Assembly (NCBI RefSeq): GCF_963676735.1
Contig: NZ_OY781464.1
Coordinates: forward strand, 2,203,001 to 2,267,000
Reading direction: 5' to 3'
Source: an uncultured Draconibacterium sp.
GTDB lineage: Bacteria; Bacteroidota; Bacteroidia; Bacteroidales; Prolixibacteraceae
DNA length: 64,000 nt
Part shown: positions 24,510-33,751 of the stretch, piece after piece
Position numbering within the stretch: the stretch's first letter is position 1
How the letters are laid out: each line of letters starts with the position of its first letter
Notes under the pieces: generated by a model
What the model was told of the DNA's origin: nothing
Seen by the model: the letters and a program-made list of their open reading frames with translations, nothing else
The model's database searches: none
Program-made: the position numbers and the translations under genes

Positions 24510-25751
24510 ATGAAGGTTATGGGTTTTGGGGTTTTGTGCACATTGGCACATGGCCTCCTGTGGGTATTAACTTTAATGCCTGTCAATTTACAAGCTTCTT
24601 GTTATCCCTTCGTCTCCCAGTCATTTCAGAATGAAGCAGCTATGCCTGCCGCAGCAAACGATACTTTTTTGCTGGCCGCAGGTTGTGGCAACAACCAGGT
24701 TTCGGGAAACTTGCTTATCAACGATAGTTTTTTACCCGATTCGGCATGGATAAGTCATATCGAATATCCTGAAACAGGTAATTTCTCGTGTGGCCCCCTG
24801 GGTGATTTCATCTATAAAAACACAATTAATTTTCGGGGAGAAATTACCTTAAACTACCGCCTAAGCTGCATTAGTAACCCGGAATATTACGCTGAAGCAC
24901 AATTAACCATTTTTGTTGAAGACGATAACGACTGCGACAATGTTGTAAATAGCATTGATGTGGATGACGACAATGATGGAATTATGGATGTTCATGAAGG
25001 TGACCAATCAGTAGATTCGGACAACGACGGTATTCCGGATTGTTATGATATAGATTCGGACAACGATGGTATTACCGATTTTACTGAATGGCAGACCGAA
25101 GGGCAATGCGCAAGTTTATTACTATGCGATAACAATTGCGATGGCTGGGACGACGCATTTGACCCTGCCGAAGGAGGAATGTACTACGAACAGGTTGATA
25201 CCGACAGGGATGGTATACCCGATTTTTTAGATACAGACTCGGACGATGACGGCATTTCAGATTTTATTGAAGCCTTTGATGTGCTAAACAATGGCGAGCC
25301 GGAGCTTAAAATGCAAAACCTCGATTACGACGGTGATGGCCTTGATAATAGCTGCGACACGTTAAACCGCGAACTATCGATGCGCAATCCAATCGGAAGC
25401 TGTAGCCCCTTACCCGACCATAACCAGAACAATATTAGAGATTGGCGCGACCCCATAAACTACCGGGCCGAAACTGACCCCCAGGATGCCAAAATCGCAG
25501 AAAACGGATTGCTTATTTTTCCCAACCCCGTTAAAGATTATTGCACCCTAAAAATACCTGCAGAAGCACACCTTTCAGAAGCTCCCTATTCCTTAAAAAT
25601 ATTTGACTCGAAAGGCACGCTTATTCAACTTAAACTGCTTTACCAGGAAGAACACCACTTGCCACTTTCGCACTTAAAAGGAGGCATTTATATTATTCGG
25701 GTAAAAGCAGGTGCCACAAGCTGGACTACACGCATCAGCAAAATCAATTAG
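24510..25751 (+). CDS. T9SS-sorted protein with thrombospondin type 3 repeats
   Basis: The 413-residue protein has a hydrophobic export signal near the start (LCTLAHGLLWVLTLMPVNL) and a cysteine-rich domain. Calcium-binding thrombospondin type 3 repeats follow from about 150 to 310 (DVDDDNDGIMDVHEG; DSDNDGIPDCYDIDSDNDG; DTDSDDDGISDFIEAFD). The last 80 residues are a type A sorting domain (LLIFPNPVKDYCTLKIP ... GGIYIIRVKAG ... RISKIN), which directs passage through the type IX system. The product is therefore probably secreted or attached to the cell surface, perhaps as an adhesin or structural protein. It is monocistronic with no partner that would tell its job. Confidence 0.8.
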   Translation: MKVMGFGVLCTLAHGLLWVLTLMPVNLQASCYPFVSQSFQNEAAMPAAANDTFLLAAGCGNNQVSGNLLINDSFLPDSAWISHIEYPETGNFSCGPLGDFIYKNTINFRGEITLNYRLSCISNPEYYAEAQLTIFVEDDNDCDNVVNSIDVDDDNDGIMDVHEGDQSVDSDNDGIPDCYDIDSDNDGITDFTEWQTEGQCASLLLCDNNCDGWDDAFDPAEGGMYYEQVDTDRDGIPDFLDTDSDDDGISDFIEAFDVLNNGEPELKMQNLDYDGDGLDNSCDTLNRELSMRNPIGSCSPLPDHNQNNIRDWRDPINYRAETDPQDAKIAENGLLIFPNPVKDYCTLKIPAEAHLSEAPYSLKIFDSKGTLIQLKLLYQEEHHLPLSHLKGGIYIIRVKAGATSWTTRISKIN

Positions 25752-25843
25752 TTAATGCCAAACCTCTCGAAGCCACAATTATTTTGCACAAGTATTTGGT
25801 TTGTATTACAAACTTGTTTAATTTTACAATCAAATTAAACCAC

Positions 25844-26464
25844 ATGAAATCAAGTACTTTAAACCAGGAAATGAGTGACAGCGAACTACTAAAAACACTA
25901 AAAACTGCTGTCACTACCTCAAAACGTTCGTTGTACCAGGATGGAATTCTGCTCATTCTCTGGGGAGCAAGTTTTACCATTGGTTTTTTACTGAATTATT
26001 ACAAATCAGCTCACCTGCTTGTTTGGTGGGAAAGAAATATTATTGACACCTTAAATATTTTGGCTGGCATTGGTTTAATCGGGTTTACGGCATATTATTT
26101 ATTTTTTCGCAAACCTAAATACCGCACCTACACAGCTATTTCAACACGTTTTGTTTGGCTGGGCATAATTATCGCCCATAACTTAAATGTTATTGTTACC
26201 AAAAGCTATTTACAAGAAGTTAGTTTTGCACTACTTCATCCGCTTCAAATGGTGTTAATTGGTTTTGCCCTATTTGTTACCGGCGGAATATATCGATACA
26301 GTTTACTTTCCATAAGTGGCGCTGCAATGTGGATTGCCGCCGTATGGTGTGCCCATGTAGAATTGACCGACCAATACCTGATTCGAGCTATCGCAAACTT
26401 CATTTGTTTTGTGATTCCGGGGATTTTAATGTATGTGCAAAGTAAAAAAACGGTTCATGTTTAA
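25844..26464 (+). CDS. Multi-pass membrane protein paired with a winged-helix regulator
   Basis: The product from ATG 25844 (MKSSTLNQEMSDSELL) has about 206 residues. After a short polar start it contains some six hydrophobic segments, beginning GILLILWGASFTIGFLLNYY and ending ANFICFVIPGILMYVQ. The start at 25784 is rejected because its added residues are untypical. The stop codon overlaps the start of the next gene (ATGTTTAA), so translation is probably coupled. No family name is recognised. Pairs of a small winged-helix regulator and a membrane protein are common in Bacteroidota; the membrane protein may sense or modulate the regulator. Confidence 0.6.
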   Translation: MKSSTLNQEMSDSELLKTLKTAVTTSKRSLYQDGILLILWGASFTIGFLLNYYKSAHLLVWWERNIIDTLNILAGIGLIGFTAYYLFFRKPKYRTYTAISTRFVWLGIIIAHNLNVIVTKSYLQEVSFALLHPLQMVLIGFALFVTGGIYRYSLLSISGAAMWIAAVWCAHVELTDQYLIRAIANFICFVIPGILMYVQSKKTVHV

Positions 26465-26753
26465 AGCGCTCGACCCATTACTTCACTCACAAGTTCGACT
26501 GGCTATAATGACTATACTCATCAATGTAAAGTCAGCTGAATTTTCATATTTACTCGAAAACATCGAAACCTCAAAAGGCAACCTCAGTTTCCAGATTACA
26601 AAGCTAAAAGAGGAGGGCTACATCATGGTTAAAAAATCCTTCAGAAAAAATTACCCGCTTACAACCGTAAGTATTACTCCCAAAGGAATTGAAGCCTATG
26701 AAAACTACATTGATGCCATTTCGGAATATTTCAAAAAATCAGGAAAAATATAA
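26457..26753 (+). CDS. Winged-helix DNA-binding protein (HTH_27/ArsR-like)
   Basis: The 98-residue protein (MFKALDPLLHSQVRLAIMTI) has a compact winged-helix fold: SAEFSYLLENIETSKGNLSF forms the turn and recognition helix, and KLKEEGYIMVKKSFRKNYPL forms the wing, followed by TTVSITPKGIEAYENYI. This matches small MarR/ArsR-type regulators with a 'winged helix DNA-binding domain'. The ATG at 26457 overlaps the upstream stop as ATGTTTAA and is preferred to ATG 26433. It has no obvious effector domain, so it may be controlled through its membrane partner or bind a small ligand. Target genes unknown. Confidence 0.75.
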   Translation: MFKALDPLLHSQVRLAIMTILINVKSAEFSYLLENIETSKGNLSFQITKLKEEGYIMVKKSFRKNYPLTTVSITPKGIEAYENYIDAISEYFKKSGKI

Positions 26754-26914
26754 CCACCTGTCCTTTTGCCAATTCTTAAATACCTGAACAAACTTTGTGG
26801 TTTTTCATTAAAATCACAGCAGGTAAAAAGGTCAATTTAGAGAAATGCAGCCGCTAATGCCGGAATTTGGTCAGGATTAACTATTTTGGCTTATTCGCTA
26901 AATAGTCAAAAAAA

Positions 26915-28924
26915 ATGAAAACAAAACAATTCCTCGTTTCTCTACTACTTTTTGCGTATGTTTTTCCAACGCAGGCTGAAGTTAAGCTCCCCAAAATTTT
27001 CAGTTCTAACATGGTTTTGCAACAGGGTATGGAAGTTCCGGTTTGGGGCTGGGCAACCGCAGGCGAAACGGTTACAATTCAACTAACTACATCAGCATCA
27101 TCTGACAATGAGAATTCCGGAGAGGCCGTGAAACAAACCATACTGATTGCCCATAACAACGCCATTGCCGACAGTAACGGAAAATGGACAACCAAACTGC
27201 CGGCACAAGCATACGGTGGGCCTTACACGCTAAGTATAAAAGGCGAAAACACGATTAATTTTACAAATGTAATGATTGGTGAAGTTTGGGTATGCTCGGG
27301 CCAGTCGAACATGGAATGGCCACTGGCACAGGCCAAAAATGCTGAAAAAGAAATAGCTGCAGCCAAAAACTCTAACATTCGCTTGTTTTCGGTACCCAAA
27401 CGTGTGGCACAGTTTCCGGAAGAGGATTTGGAAGCCGGAGAATGGATGGAATGCACACCTCAAACGGCACATAATTTTTCGGCCGTCGGGTATTTCTTTG
27501 GCCGTTCGTTAGCTGACCAGCTTAACGTGCCTATTGGTTTAATTCACACCTCGTGGGGCGGCACGGTTGCCGAAACCTGGACCAGCGCAAAAACCATTGC
27601 CAACGATCCGGATTTTAAAGCTCCGCTTACCGAGTTGCAGCAACTTAATGTGGAAGAATACAAAAAAAACAAGGAGGCTGAAATTCGAAAAATTCTGGGT
27701 GGAGAAATTCCTTTGGAAGACGAAGGCATGGTGAATGGACAACCTATATACTCAGCACCGGAGTTAAACGACGAAACCTGGAGCTCGATAAAATCACCCG
27801 GATTATGGGAAGAACAAGGATATGTAAATATTGATGGAATTGGCTGGTACCGTAAGGAATTAAACCTCAACCAGGAACAAACACAGGTGAACCTCAATCT
27901 TCATCTGGGTAAAATTGACGATTCGGATATTACTTTCCTTAACGGAATAGAAGTTGGAAAAACAGAAAACCAATACAACAAAGACCGGGTGTATACCATT
28001 GATAAAAAATATTTAAAGCCCGGAAAAAACATGATTGTGGTGCGGGTAAACGATACCGGTGGCGGTGGCGGTATGTGGGGAGCGCCTGAAGATCAGTACG
28101 TGGCAATTGGGAAAGAAAAAATAGATCTTTCGGGTAACTGGAAATTTAAAATTTCAAAAGCAGTTATGCAAGGTTTTGATTTAGGCCCCAACGCCTATCC
28201 TACTCTGCTGTTTAACGGCATGATACACCCCATAATTCCGTATGGTATAAAAGGAGCAATCTGGTACCAGGGTGAGTCAAATGCCAGCCGGGCCCTACAA
28301 TACCGGCGTGTTTTTCCGAACCTTATAAACGATTGGCGAACGCAGTGGAATCAGGGCCAATTTCCTTTTCTTTTTGTGCAACTGGCCAACTACATGAAAG
28401 CCACACAACAGCCCGAAGAAAGTGAATGGGCCGAGTTACGCGAAGCCCAGAGTTTAACCTTAGAACTACCCAATACAGGAATGGCATCGGCCATTGATAT
28501 TGGTGAAGCCGACGACATCCACCCCCGCAACAAACAAGACGTAGGCAATAGGCTGGCCTTAAACGCCTTAAAAACGGCTTATAATAAAGAACTGGTGCAC
28601 ACAGGCCCTACCTATCAATCGGTTGAATTTAAAGATGGAAAAGCCTATATTTCTTTTAAAGTTACCGGCGATGGGCTTGCTGTAAAAGACAAATACGGCT
28701 ATGTAAAAGCTTTCACAATTGCAGGGGATGATCGGAAGTTTTATTGGGCCAAAGCAGAAATTATAAATAAAAATACGGTGGTTGTTTATTCTTATGCCGT
28801 AAAAAATCCGGTTGCAGTGCGGTTTGGCTGGGCCAATAATCCTGATGATATTAACCTGTATAACCTCAACGAATTACCGGCGAATCCTTTCAGAACAGAT
28901 AGCTGGCCAGGAATTACAAAGTAA
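26915..28924 (+). CDS. Sialate O-acetylesterase-type SGNH esterase
   Basis: The 669-residue exported enzyme has a signal peptide (MKTKQFLVSLLLFAYVFPTQA) and an SGNH/GDSL-type esterase fold of the SASA family. The nucleophile Ser131 lies in VWVCSGQSNMEW, a second block is GAIWYQGESNASRA, and the catalytic Asp and His are in ADDIHPRNKQD near residues 533-537. Between them (about 270-410) an inserted jelly-roll domain resembles those of GH2 enzymes (WSSIKSPGLWEEQGYVNIDG; LGKIDDSDITFLNG). It should remove acetyl esters from sialic acid or other acetylated glycans in the periplasm. The TonB receptor that follows 87 bp later suggests joint use on an imported glycan. Confidence 0.85.
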   Translation: MKTKQFLVSLLLFAYVFPTQAEVKLPKIFSSNMVLQQGMEVPVWGWATAGETVTIQLTTSASSDNENSGEAVKQTILIAHNNAIADSNGKWTTKLPAQAYGGPYTLSIKGENTINFTNVMIGEVWVCSGQSNMEWPLAQAKNAEKEIAAAKNSNIRLFSVPKRVAQFPEEDLEAGEWMECTPQTAHNFSAVGYFFGRSLADQLNVPIGLIHTSWGGTVAETWTSAKTIANDPDFKAPLTELQQLNVEEYKKNKEAEIRKILGGEIPLEDEGMVNGQPIYSAPELNDETWSSIKSPGLWEEQGYVNIDGIGWYRKELNLNQEQTQVNLNLHLGKIDDSDITFLNGIEVGKTENQYNKDRVYTIDKKYLKPGKNMIVVRVNDTGGGGGMWGAPEDQYVAIGKEKIDLSGNWKFKISKAVMQGFDLGPNAYPTLLFNGMIHPIIPYGIKGAIWYQGESNASRALQYRRVFPNLINDWRTQWNQGQFPFLFVQLANYMKATQQPEESEWAELREAQSLTLELPNTGMASAIDIGEADDIHPRNKQDVGNRLALNALKTAYNKELVHTGPTYQSVEFKDGKAYISFKVTGDGLAVKDKYGYVKAFTIAGDDRKFYWAKAEIINKNTVVVYSYAVKNPVAVRFGWANNPDDINLYNLNELPANPFRTDSWPGITK

Positions 28925-28973
28925 ATTGAGAATTAAATTGTTTTGAGCACACAATTAATTTATCAATATAAAG

Positions 28974-29003
28974 TTGATTATAAAACGTGTTTGCATAGCT
29001 TTG
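28974..29003 (+). promoter_or_regulatory. Promoter of the TonB receptor gene
   Basis: A TTG (28974-28976) is separated by 19 bases from TAGCTTTG (28996-29003). This matches the Bacteroidota consensus TTTG-N19-21-TAnnTTTG well. The box ends nine bases upstream of the ATG at 29012, so the leader would be very short. It supports the choice of the 29012 start over 28943. Confidence 0.55.
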
Positions 29004-29011
29004 TGCCAATT

Positions 29012-31420
29012 ATGAGAAACTTTACCATTCTATTTTTTTTACTGCTTACCGAGCTAATAACTTTTGCTCAAAGCAACAATGCAACCTTAAAAGGTATAAT
29101 AAAAGACCAAAAAGGAATACCGGTTGATATGGTAAATGTGGTACTGAAAGAATACCCAACCCTTGGAACCACAACAAATGCAAAAGGTGAATTCTTATTA
29201 CGAATTCCTGCCCGAAAGAACCTAACTGTTATCTTTACTTCACTGGGGTACCAAACATTTCAAGATTCGGTATTTGCCCAGCGCGAAGAAACAATTATAA
29301 AAAACATCGAACTTCCGGAGAAGAACCTTGAATTGGCAGAAATAATTGTACGCGAACAACGCCGCAATGGAGGTAGCATTGTTAGTCTCGATCCTAAAAT
29401 TATTAATTCGATTTCAAGTGCATCAGGTGGTATCGAGGCGGGATTAAAAACACTGCCCGGTGTTTCGTCCAATAACGAATTAAGCTCGCAATACACCGTT
29501 CGAGGTGGTAATTTCGACGAAAACCTGGTTTACGTAAACGATGTGGAGGTATACCGCCCTTTTCTTATTCGGTCGGGACAACAAGAGGGCCTGAGCTTTG
29601 TAAACAGCGATATGGTTTCAACCATCGATTTTTCAGCCGGAGGTTTTAACGCAAAATATGGCGATAAAATGTCGTCGGTACTTGATATAAAATACCGGAA
29701 ACCCAGCGATTTTAAGGGCTCCGCATCCGTAAGTATGCTGGGGGCAACTGCCCATTTCGAAGATGTAGCATTAAAAGGCAAACTCTCGCACATTTCAGGC
29801 ATCAGGTATAAAACCAACCGATACATCCTGGGCAGCCTCGACGAACAAGGAGAGTACGATCCGCGTTTTCTCGATTTCCAAACTTATATTACCTATCAAT
29901 TTAACGCGAAACTCGACTTGTCGTTTTTGGGTAACGTGGCACAAAACGAATATAATTTTATACCACAAACACGCGAAACAACATTTGGCACCTGGCAAAA
30001 TCCGTTAAACACCAAAATTTATTTCGACGGACAGGAACAAGACGATTTTCAGACCTATTTAGGAGCAATTACGGCCAACTACCACCCCAATCCAAACTTG
30101 AACTTAAAATTTATCGTTTCGGCCTACCACGCCAAAGAAAACGAAACTTACGATATTCAGGGGCAATATTACCTCAACCAATTGGAAAGAAATATGGGTT
30201 CTGAAGAATTTGGCGACAGTTCGTTAAACCTGGGTGTAGGCACTTTTATCAACCACGCCAGAAACACGCTGGATGCCACCGTTTACAGTATTTCGCACAA
30301 AGGTGCCTGGAATTCCGAAAATCACCTGATGAACTGGGGGCTTAAATTTCAACACGAAAAAATAAACGACGAACTGAACGAATGGATCTACCGCGATTCG
30401 GCCGGTTATTCCATTCCCTATTCTGATGAGCAAGTTCTGCTGTATTACACATTGAACGCCAAAAATAAAATAAGTTCGAACCGGGTAACGGCATTTTTGC
30501 AGGACAGCTGGAGTGTGCCGGTAAACAGTGGCGATTTGTATTTAACTGGTGGTGTTCGTTTTAATTTCTGGGATTTCAACAACGAGTTGCTGATAAGCCC
30601 TCGCGCCACCTTAAGTTATTTTCCACAGTGGGATAAAAAAATGTCCTTTCGCTTGTCGGCAGGAATGTACCACCAGTCGCCATTTTTCAAAGAATTAAAA
30701 AAGAGCGACGGCTATATTAATTACGATTCAAAAGCCCAACGGTCGTTTCAGCTGGTTGGAGGAACCGACCTGCTTTTTACGGCCTGGGACCGCCCGTTCC
30801 GATTTACCACCGAAGCTTATTACAAACACAAGAGCCGACTTGTACCCTACCAGGTTGACAATGTTAGAATACGCTACCTTGCAGAACAGGAAGCAACCGG
30901 TTATGCAACCGGCATTGATTTGAAAATAAACGGAGAATTTGTAAGTGGCTTGCAATCGTGGGCAAGTTTATCGTTTCTTCAAACCGAAGAAGATATTAAG
31001 GGAGACGGACATGGGATGATTCCGCGCCCAACCGACCAGTGGATGAATTTCAGCTTGTTTTTTCAGGATTACCTGCCCGGTAACCCCACCTATAAAATGC
31101 AGCTTTCGGGCTTTTACGGTGCGCGACTGCCTACCGGTCCTCCAAACGGAGAACGCTACCAGGATGTTTTTCGTATGCCTCCGTACCGACGTATCGACCT
31201 TGGCTTCTCAAAAGTTTTTATCAGCCCTGCAAATCGCTCCAACTCGGCACTATTCAGGCACATTACCGATATGTGGTTGAGTTTGGAGGTATTCAATATT
31301 CTGAACATTAACAACACCATTTCGTACTTTTGGGTGTCGAGTATTTATGGCGACCAATATGCCGTTCCTAATTACCTCACTTCCAGAAAATTCAACTTAA
31401 AACTTACAATTAAATTTTAA
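29012..31420 (+). CDS. TonB-dependent receptor with carboxypeptidase-like regulatory domain
   Basis: The outer-membrane protein from ATG 29012 has about 802 residues. A signal peptide (MRNFTILFFLLLTELITFAQ) is followed by a CarboxypepD_reg-like domain (ATLKGIIKDQKGIPVDMVNV). The plug contains NSISSASGGIEAGLKTLPGV and YTVRGGNFDENLVYVNDVEV, and the barrel ends in SRKFNLKLTIKF with a terminal Phe. It imports a ligand using energy from TonB/ExbBD. No SusD-like gene follows, so it is not a classical SusCD pair. The ligand could be a sugar, siderophore or cobalamin. The neighbouring sialate O-acetylesterase hints at a glycan, but this is only context. Confidence 0.85.
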   Translation: MRNFTILFFLLLTELITFAQSNNATLKGIIKDQKGIPVDMVNVVLKEYPTLGTTTNAKGEFLLRIPARKNLTVIFTSLGYQTFQDSVFAQREETIIKNIELPEKNLELAEIIVREQRRNGGSIVSLDPKIINSISSASGGIEAGLKTLPGVSSNNELSSQYTVRGGNFDENLVYVNDVEVYRPFLIRSGQQEGLSFVNSDMVSTIDFSAGGFNAKYGDKMSSVLDIKYRKPSDFKGSASVSMLGATAHFEDVALKGKLSHISGIRYKTNRYILGSLDEQGEYDPRFLDFQTYITYQFNAKLDLSFLGNVAQNEYNFIPQTRETTFGTWQNPLNTKIYFDGQEQDDFQTYLGAITANYHPNPNLNLKFIVSAYHAKENETYDIQGQYYLNQLERNMGSEEFGDSSLNLGVGTFINHARNTLDATVYSISHKGAWNSENHLMNWGLKFQHEKINDELNEWIYRDSAGYSIPYSDEQVLLYYTLNAKNKISSNRVTAFLQDSWSVPVNSGDLYLTGGVRFNFWDFNNELLISPRATLSYFPQWDKKMSFRLSAGMYHQSPFFKELKKSDGYINYDSKAQRSFQLVGGTDLLFTAWDRPFRFTTEAYYKHKSRLVPYQVDNVRIRYLAEQEATGYATGIDLKINGEFVSGLQSWASLSFLQTEEDIKGDGHGMIPRPTDQWMNFSLFFQDYLPGNPTYKMQLSGFYGARLPTGPPNGERYQDVFRMPPYRRIDLGFSKVFISPANRSNSALFRHITDMWLSLEVFNILNINNTISYFWVSSIYGDQYAVPNYLTSRKFNLKLTIKF

Positions 31421-31435
31421 GCTAGAATTTTCTAA

Positions 31436-31464
31436 AATAATGTTTTGAATGTTTAAACATTATT
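31436..31464 (+). terminator. AT-rich hairpin behind the TonB receptor gene
   Basis: AATAATGTTT pairs perfectly with AAACATTATT across nine bases, 16 bp after the stop. The stem is weak and no T-run follows, so termination here is uncertain. Confidence 0.35.
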
Positions 31465-31515
31465 AAAACTGCCGCCTTACACAAGTTGCTTTCCAGATGT
31501 TGATTGGTAAACAAT

Positions 31516-31523
31516 TACCTTTG
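31516..31523 (+). promoter_or_regulatory. -7 box of the PhzF-like gene
   Basis: TACCTTTG matches TAnnTTTG and ends 22 bases upstream of the ATG at 31546. Confidence 0.5.
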
Positions 31524-31545
31524 CGCTACAACTTAATTGCTATTT

Positions 31546-32331
31546 ATGATGCTAACAATTTACCAGGTTGATGCTTTTGCAGAAAAAGTTTTTGAAGGAA
31601 ACCCGGCGGCCGTCATTCCCTTAAGCGAATGGCTACCCGATGCTACTATGCAAGAAATTGCCATGGAACACAACCTTTCTGAAACGGCCTTTTTTGTTCA
31701 GCAAAACGAATGTTTTCATATCCGCTGGTTTACGCCGGAGTCGGAAGTAGATTTGTGCGGCCATGCCACTCTGGCTGCTGCACATGTTTTATTCGAGCAT
31801 TTACAGCATGCTTCATCTAACATTTATTTTCAATCAAGAAGCGGAATCTTAAGCGTAAAAAAAGAAGGAGACTTATTGGTTTTAAATTTCCCTGTATCGG
31901 AAGTGGAGGTAAAATACATTCCAACAGGCTTAAAAACAGCCTTTAACATTCATCCTATCGAGTGTTTTAAAGGCCGCGAAGACCTGATGCTGGTGTTTAA
32001 AAATGAAAATGACATAAGACAACTGCAAGCCGATTTTCAGAAAATTCTTGAAGCCAGCAAACGAGGAATTATCTGCACAGCAAAATCTGATGAATTTGAT
32101 TTTGTATCACGTTTTTTTGCTCCGGCAGTTGGTATAAACGAAGACCCGGTTACCGGTTCGGCACACACCATGCTTATTCCGTATTGGGCCAAACAACTTA
32201 ATAAAACTACCCTTGTGGCCAAACAATTATCAAAAAGGGGTGGTATTTTACATTGCAAACACCTCGACAACCGCGTTGAAATTGGCGGAAAAGCAGTTAC
32301 ATACCTTGTAGGTAAAATCAATATTCAGTAA
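31546..32331 (+). CDS. PhzF family isomerase/epimerase-like protein
   Basis: The 261-residue cytoplasmic protein begins MMLTIYQVDAFAEKVFEGNP, a typical PhzF/diaminopimelate-epimerase-fold start. HNLSETAFF carries the conserved catalytic Glu. DLCGHATLAAAHVLFE and EDPVTGSAHTMLIPYW are the paired glycine-rich blocks of the two half barrels. PhzF of phenazine biosynthesis isomerises a dihydroxyanthranilate, but no phenazine genes are present and most homologues have unknown roles. It is monocistronic. The ATG pair at 31546/31549 is chosen over a TTG at 31537, since the -7 box is nearby and PhzF proteins start close to YQVDAF. Confidence 0.8.
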   Translation: MMLTIYQVDAFAEKVFEGNPAAVIPLSEWLPDATMQEIAMEHNLSETAFFVQQNECFHIRWFTPESEVDLCGHATLAAAHVLFEHLQHASSNIYFQSRSGILSVKKEGDLLVLNFPVSEVEVKYIPTGLKTAFNIHPIECFKGREDLMLVFKNENDIRQLQADFQKILEASKRGIICTAKSDEFDFVSRFFAPAVGINEDPVTGSAHTMLIPYWAKQLNKTTLVAKQLSKRGGILHCKHLDNRVEIGGKAVTYLVGKINIQ

Positions 32332-32487
32332 TCGCTTCATTCGAAACAAATCATTTTTTTTAACGGATAATAATAATTTCTATAATAACTGGTTTTATAA
32401 AAAATTACCGTTTACCATTGTGATTTTGATTGATTAAAGTTGTATATTTTAAAACAGAAACCCACATTAGTAATACCTGCATTTTAT

Positions 32488-33192
32488 ATGAACGATCCTA
32501 TTGGTTTAGCCATTAAAGAATATTTTGACCGAGGAAAAGCTCCTCAAATAAATATTGATTCGAACTACACCGAAGGCGAAGAGCTTGCACCTTCTTATTT
32601 TTTTAGAAATGAAAAAGAACTGCCCCGAATTGAAAAAACAGCATTAAAAAATTGCAAAGGAAAAATTTTGGATGTAGGTGCTGCAGCAGGATGCCACTCG
32701 CTTATTCTGCAAAAAAAAGGATACAATATAACTGCGCTGGAAAAATCGGAACTGGCAGCTGAGGTGATGAAAAAACAAGGCATTGTTAAAGTTATTAATG
32801 CCGATATTTTCGATTACCATGAAAAACAGTTTAATACCATTCTTTTGCTGATGAACGGAACGGGTATTGGCGGAAACATAAGTGGACTAAAAAAGCTGCT
32901 GGCTCATTTAAAAAGTCTGTTGCTCGATGGTGGTCAGATTTTAATCGATTCGTCGGATATAAAATACCTTTTTGAAGAAGAAGACGGATCGAAATGGGTT
33001 GATCTGGGATCTACCAGCTATTACGGCGAGATGCAATACGAAGTTAGTTTCCGGAAATCATCGGTAAAATTCGACTGGTTGTTTGTTGACTTTAACACCC
33101 TGCAATTAGTTGCCAATGAAACAGGATTAAGTTGCAAACTAGTTGAAAAAGGCGACCACTTTGATTATTTAGCTCAGCTAAAACTGCAATAG
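32488..33192 (+). CDS. Class I SAM-dependent methyltransferase
   Basis: The product from ATG 32488 has about 234 residues and starts MNDPIGLAIKEYFDRG, common in this Bacteroidota family; the longer frame from 32440 has a poor prefix. Motif I is KILDVGAAAGCHSLILQKKG, post-I is ITALEKSE, and INADIFDY and ILLLMNGTG follow at the usual spacing. It transfers methyl from S-adenosylmethionine to an unknown acceptor. The gene is monocistronic and cytoplasmic. Nothing in the neighbourhood names the substrate. Confidence 0.75.
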   Translation: MNDPIGLAIKEYFDRGKAPQINIDSNYTEGEELAPSYFFRNEKELPRIEKTALKNCKGKILDVGAAAGCHSLILQKKGYNITALEKSELAAEVMKKQGIVKVINADIFDYHEKQFNTILLLMNGTGIGGNISGLKKLLAHLKSLLLDGGQILIDSSDIKYLFEEEDGSKWVDLGSTSYYGEMQYEVSFRKSSVKFDWLFVDFNTLQLVANETGLSCKLVEKGDHFDYLAQLKLQ

Positions 33193-33406
33193 GCGGCTGT
33201 TTAAACAAAAAAATGACCAAAGCTGCAGCCTGAATAATACAATCTCTGAATGTTAGTGAAATCACAAAAAACCATTCGCAAATCGAGCGAGTAATTTCGC
33301 AGAGTATTTTATGCCGTTTGCAGAATAATTCCGATGGTTTACAGATATAATTTCGGTATTTTCTGTCGTTTACATAATTTGGGGAAAGATTTAAACAGAA
33401 AACAAC

Positions 33407-33625
33407 ATGAAAGCTCTTATCCTCATCTCTTCCATTTTTTACATTCTTGGTTTAAAAATCAGTAACAAAATCGACATCGTAAAAAAAAGTAATCCGGTTG
33501 ATAAAATCATCTCGCACAAAGTTCAGTCTTCAGAGCCCGACAAAACTGCAAAGTTTGAGCAGGAAGAAAAAGAAGCGGATGAAAACGAAGAAAAAGAACC
33601 GGCAGTTAACAACACGATGGAATAG
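33407..33625 (+). CDS. Small acidic hypothetical protein with N-terminal hydrophobic helix
   Basis: The 72-residue frame starts MKALILISSIFYILGL, a possible signal anchor, followed by a highly charged tail (KFEQEEKEADENEEKEPA). It is supported as a gene by a good terminator 48 bp behind (33673) and by free space around it; the family is unknown. It could be a small membrane-anchored acidic protein. A shadow frame is less likely, since no longer gene covers this stretch. Confidence 0.45.
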   Translation: MKALILISSIFYILGLKISNKIDIVKKSNPVDKIISHKVQSSEPDKTAKFEQEEKEADENEEKEPAVNNTME

Positions 33626-33672
33626 CAGTACAACCATCGCTACTGGTTAAGCGTATAAAATTATTAAGCAGC

Positions 33673-33706
33673 AAAACAGGAAATCATTTTTATGGTTTCC
33701 TGTTTT
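33673..33706 (+). terminator. Intrinsic terminator behind the small acidic protein gene
   Basis: AAAACAGGAAA (33673-33683) pairs with TTTCCTGTTTT (33696-33706) around a 12-base loop, followed by GTTTTTT. Strong stem plus T-run on the plus strand. Confidence 0.75.
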
Positions 33707-33751
33707 TGTTTTTTGTACATTCGGTGAAAAGTTGCTAAAGATTGCTTGTAA

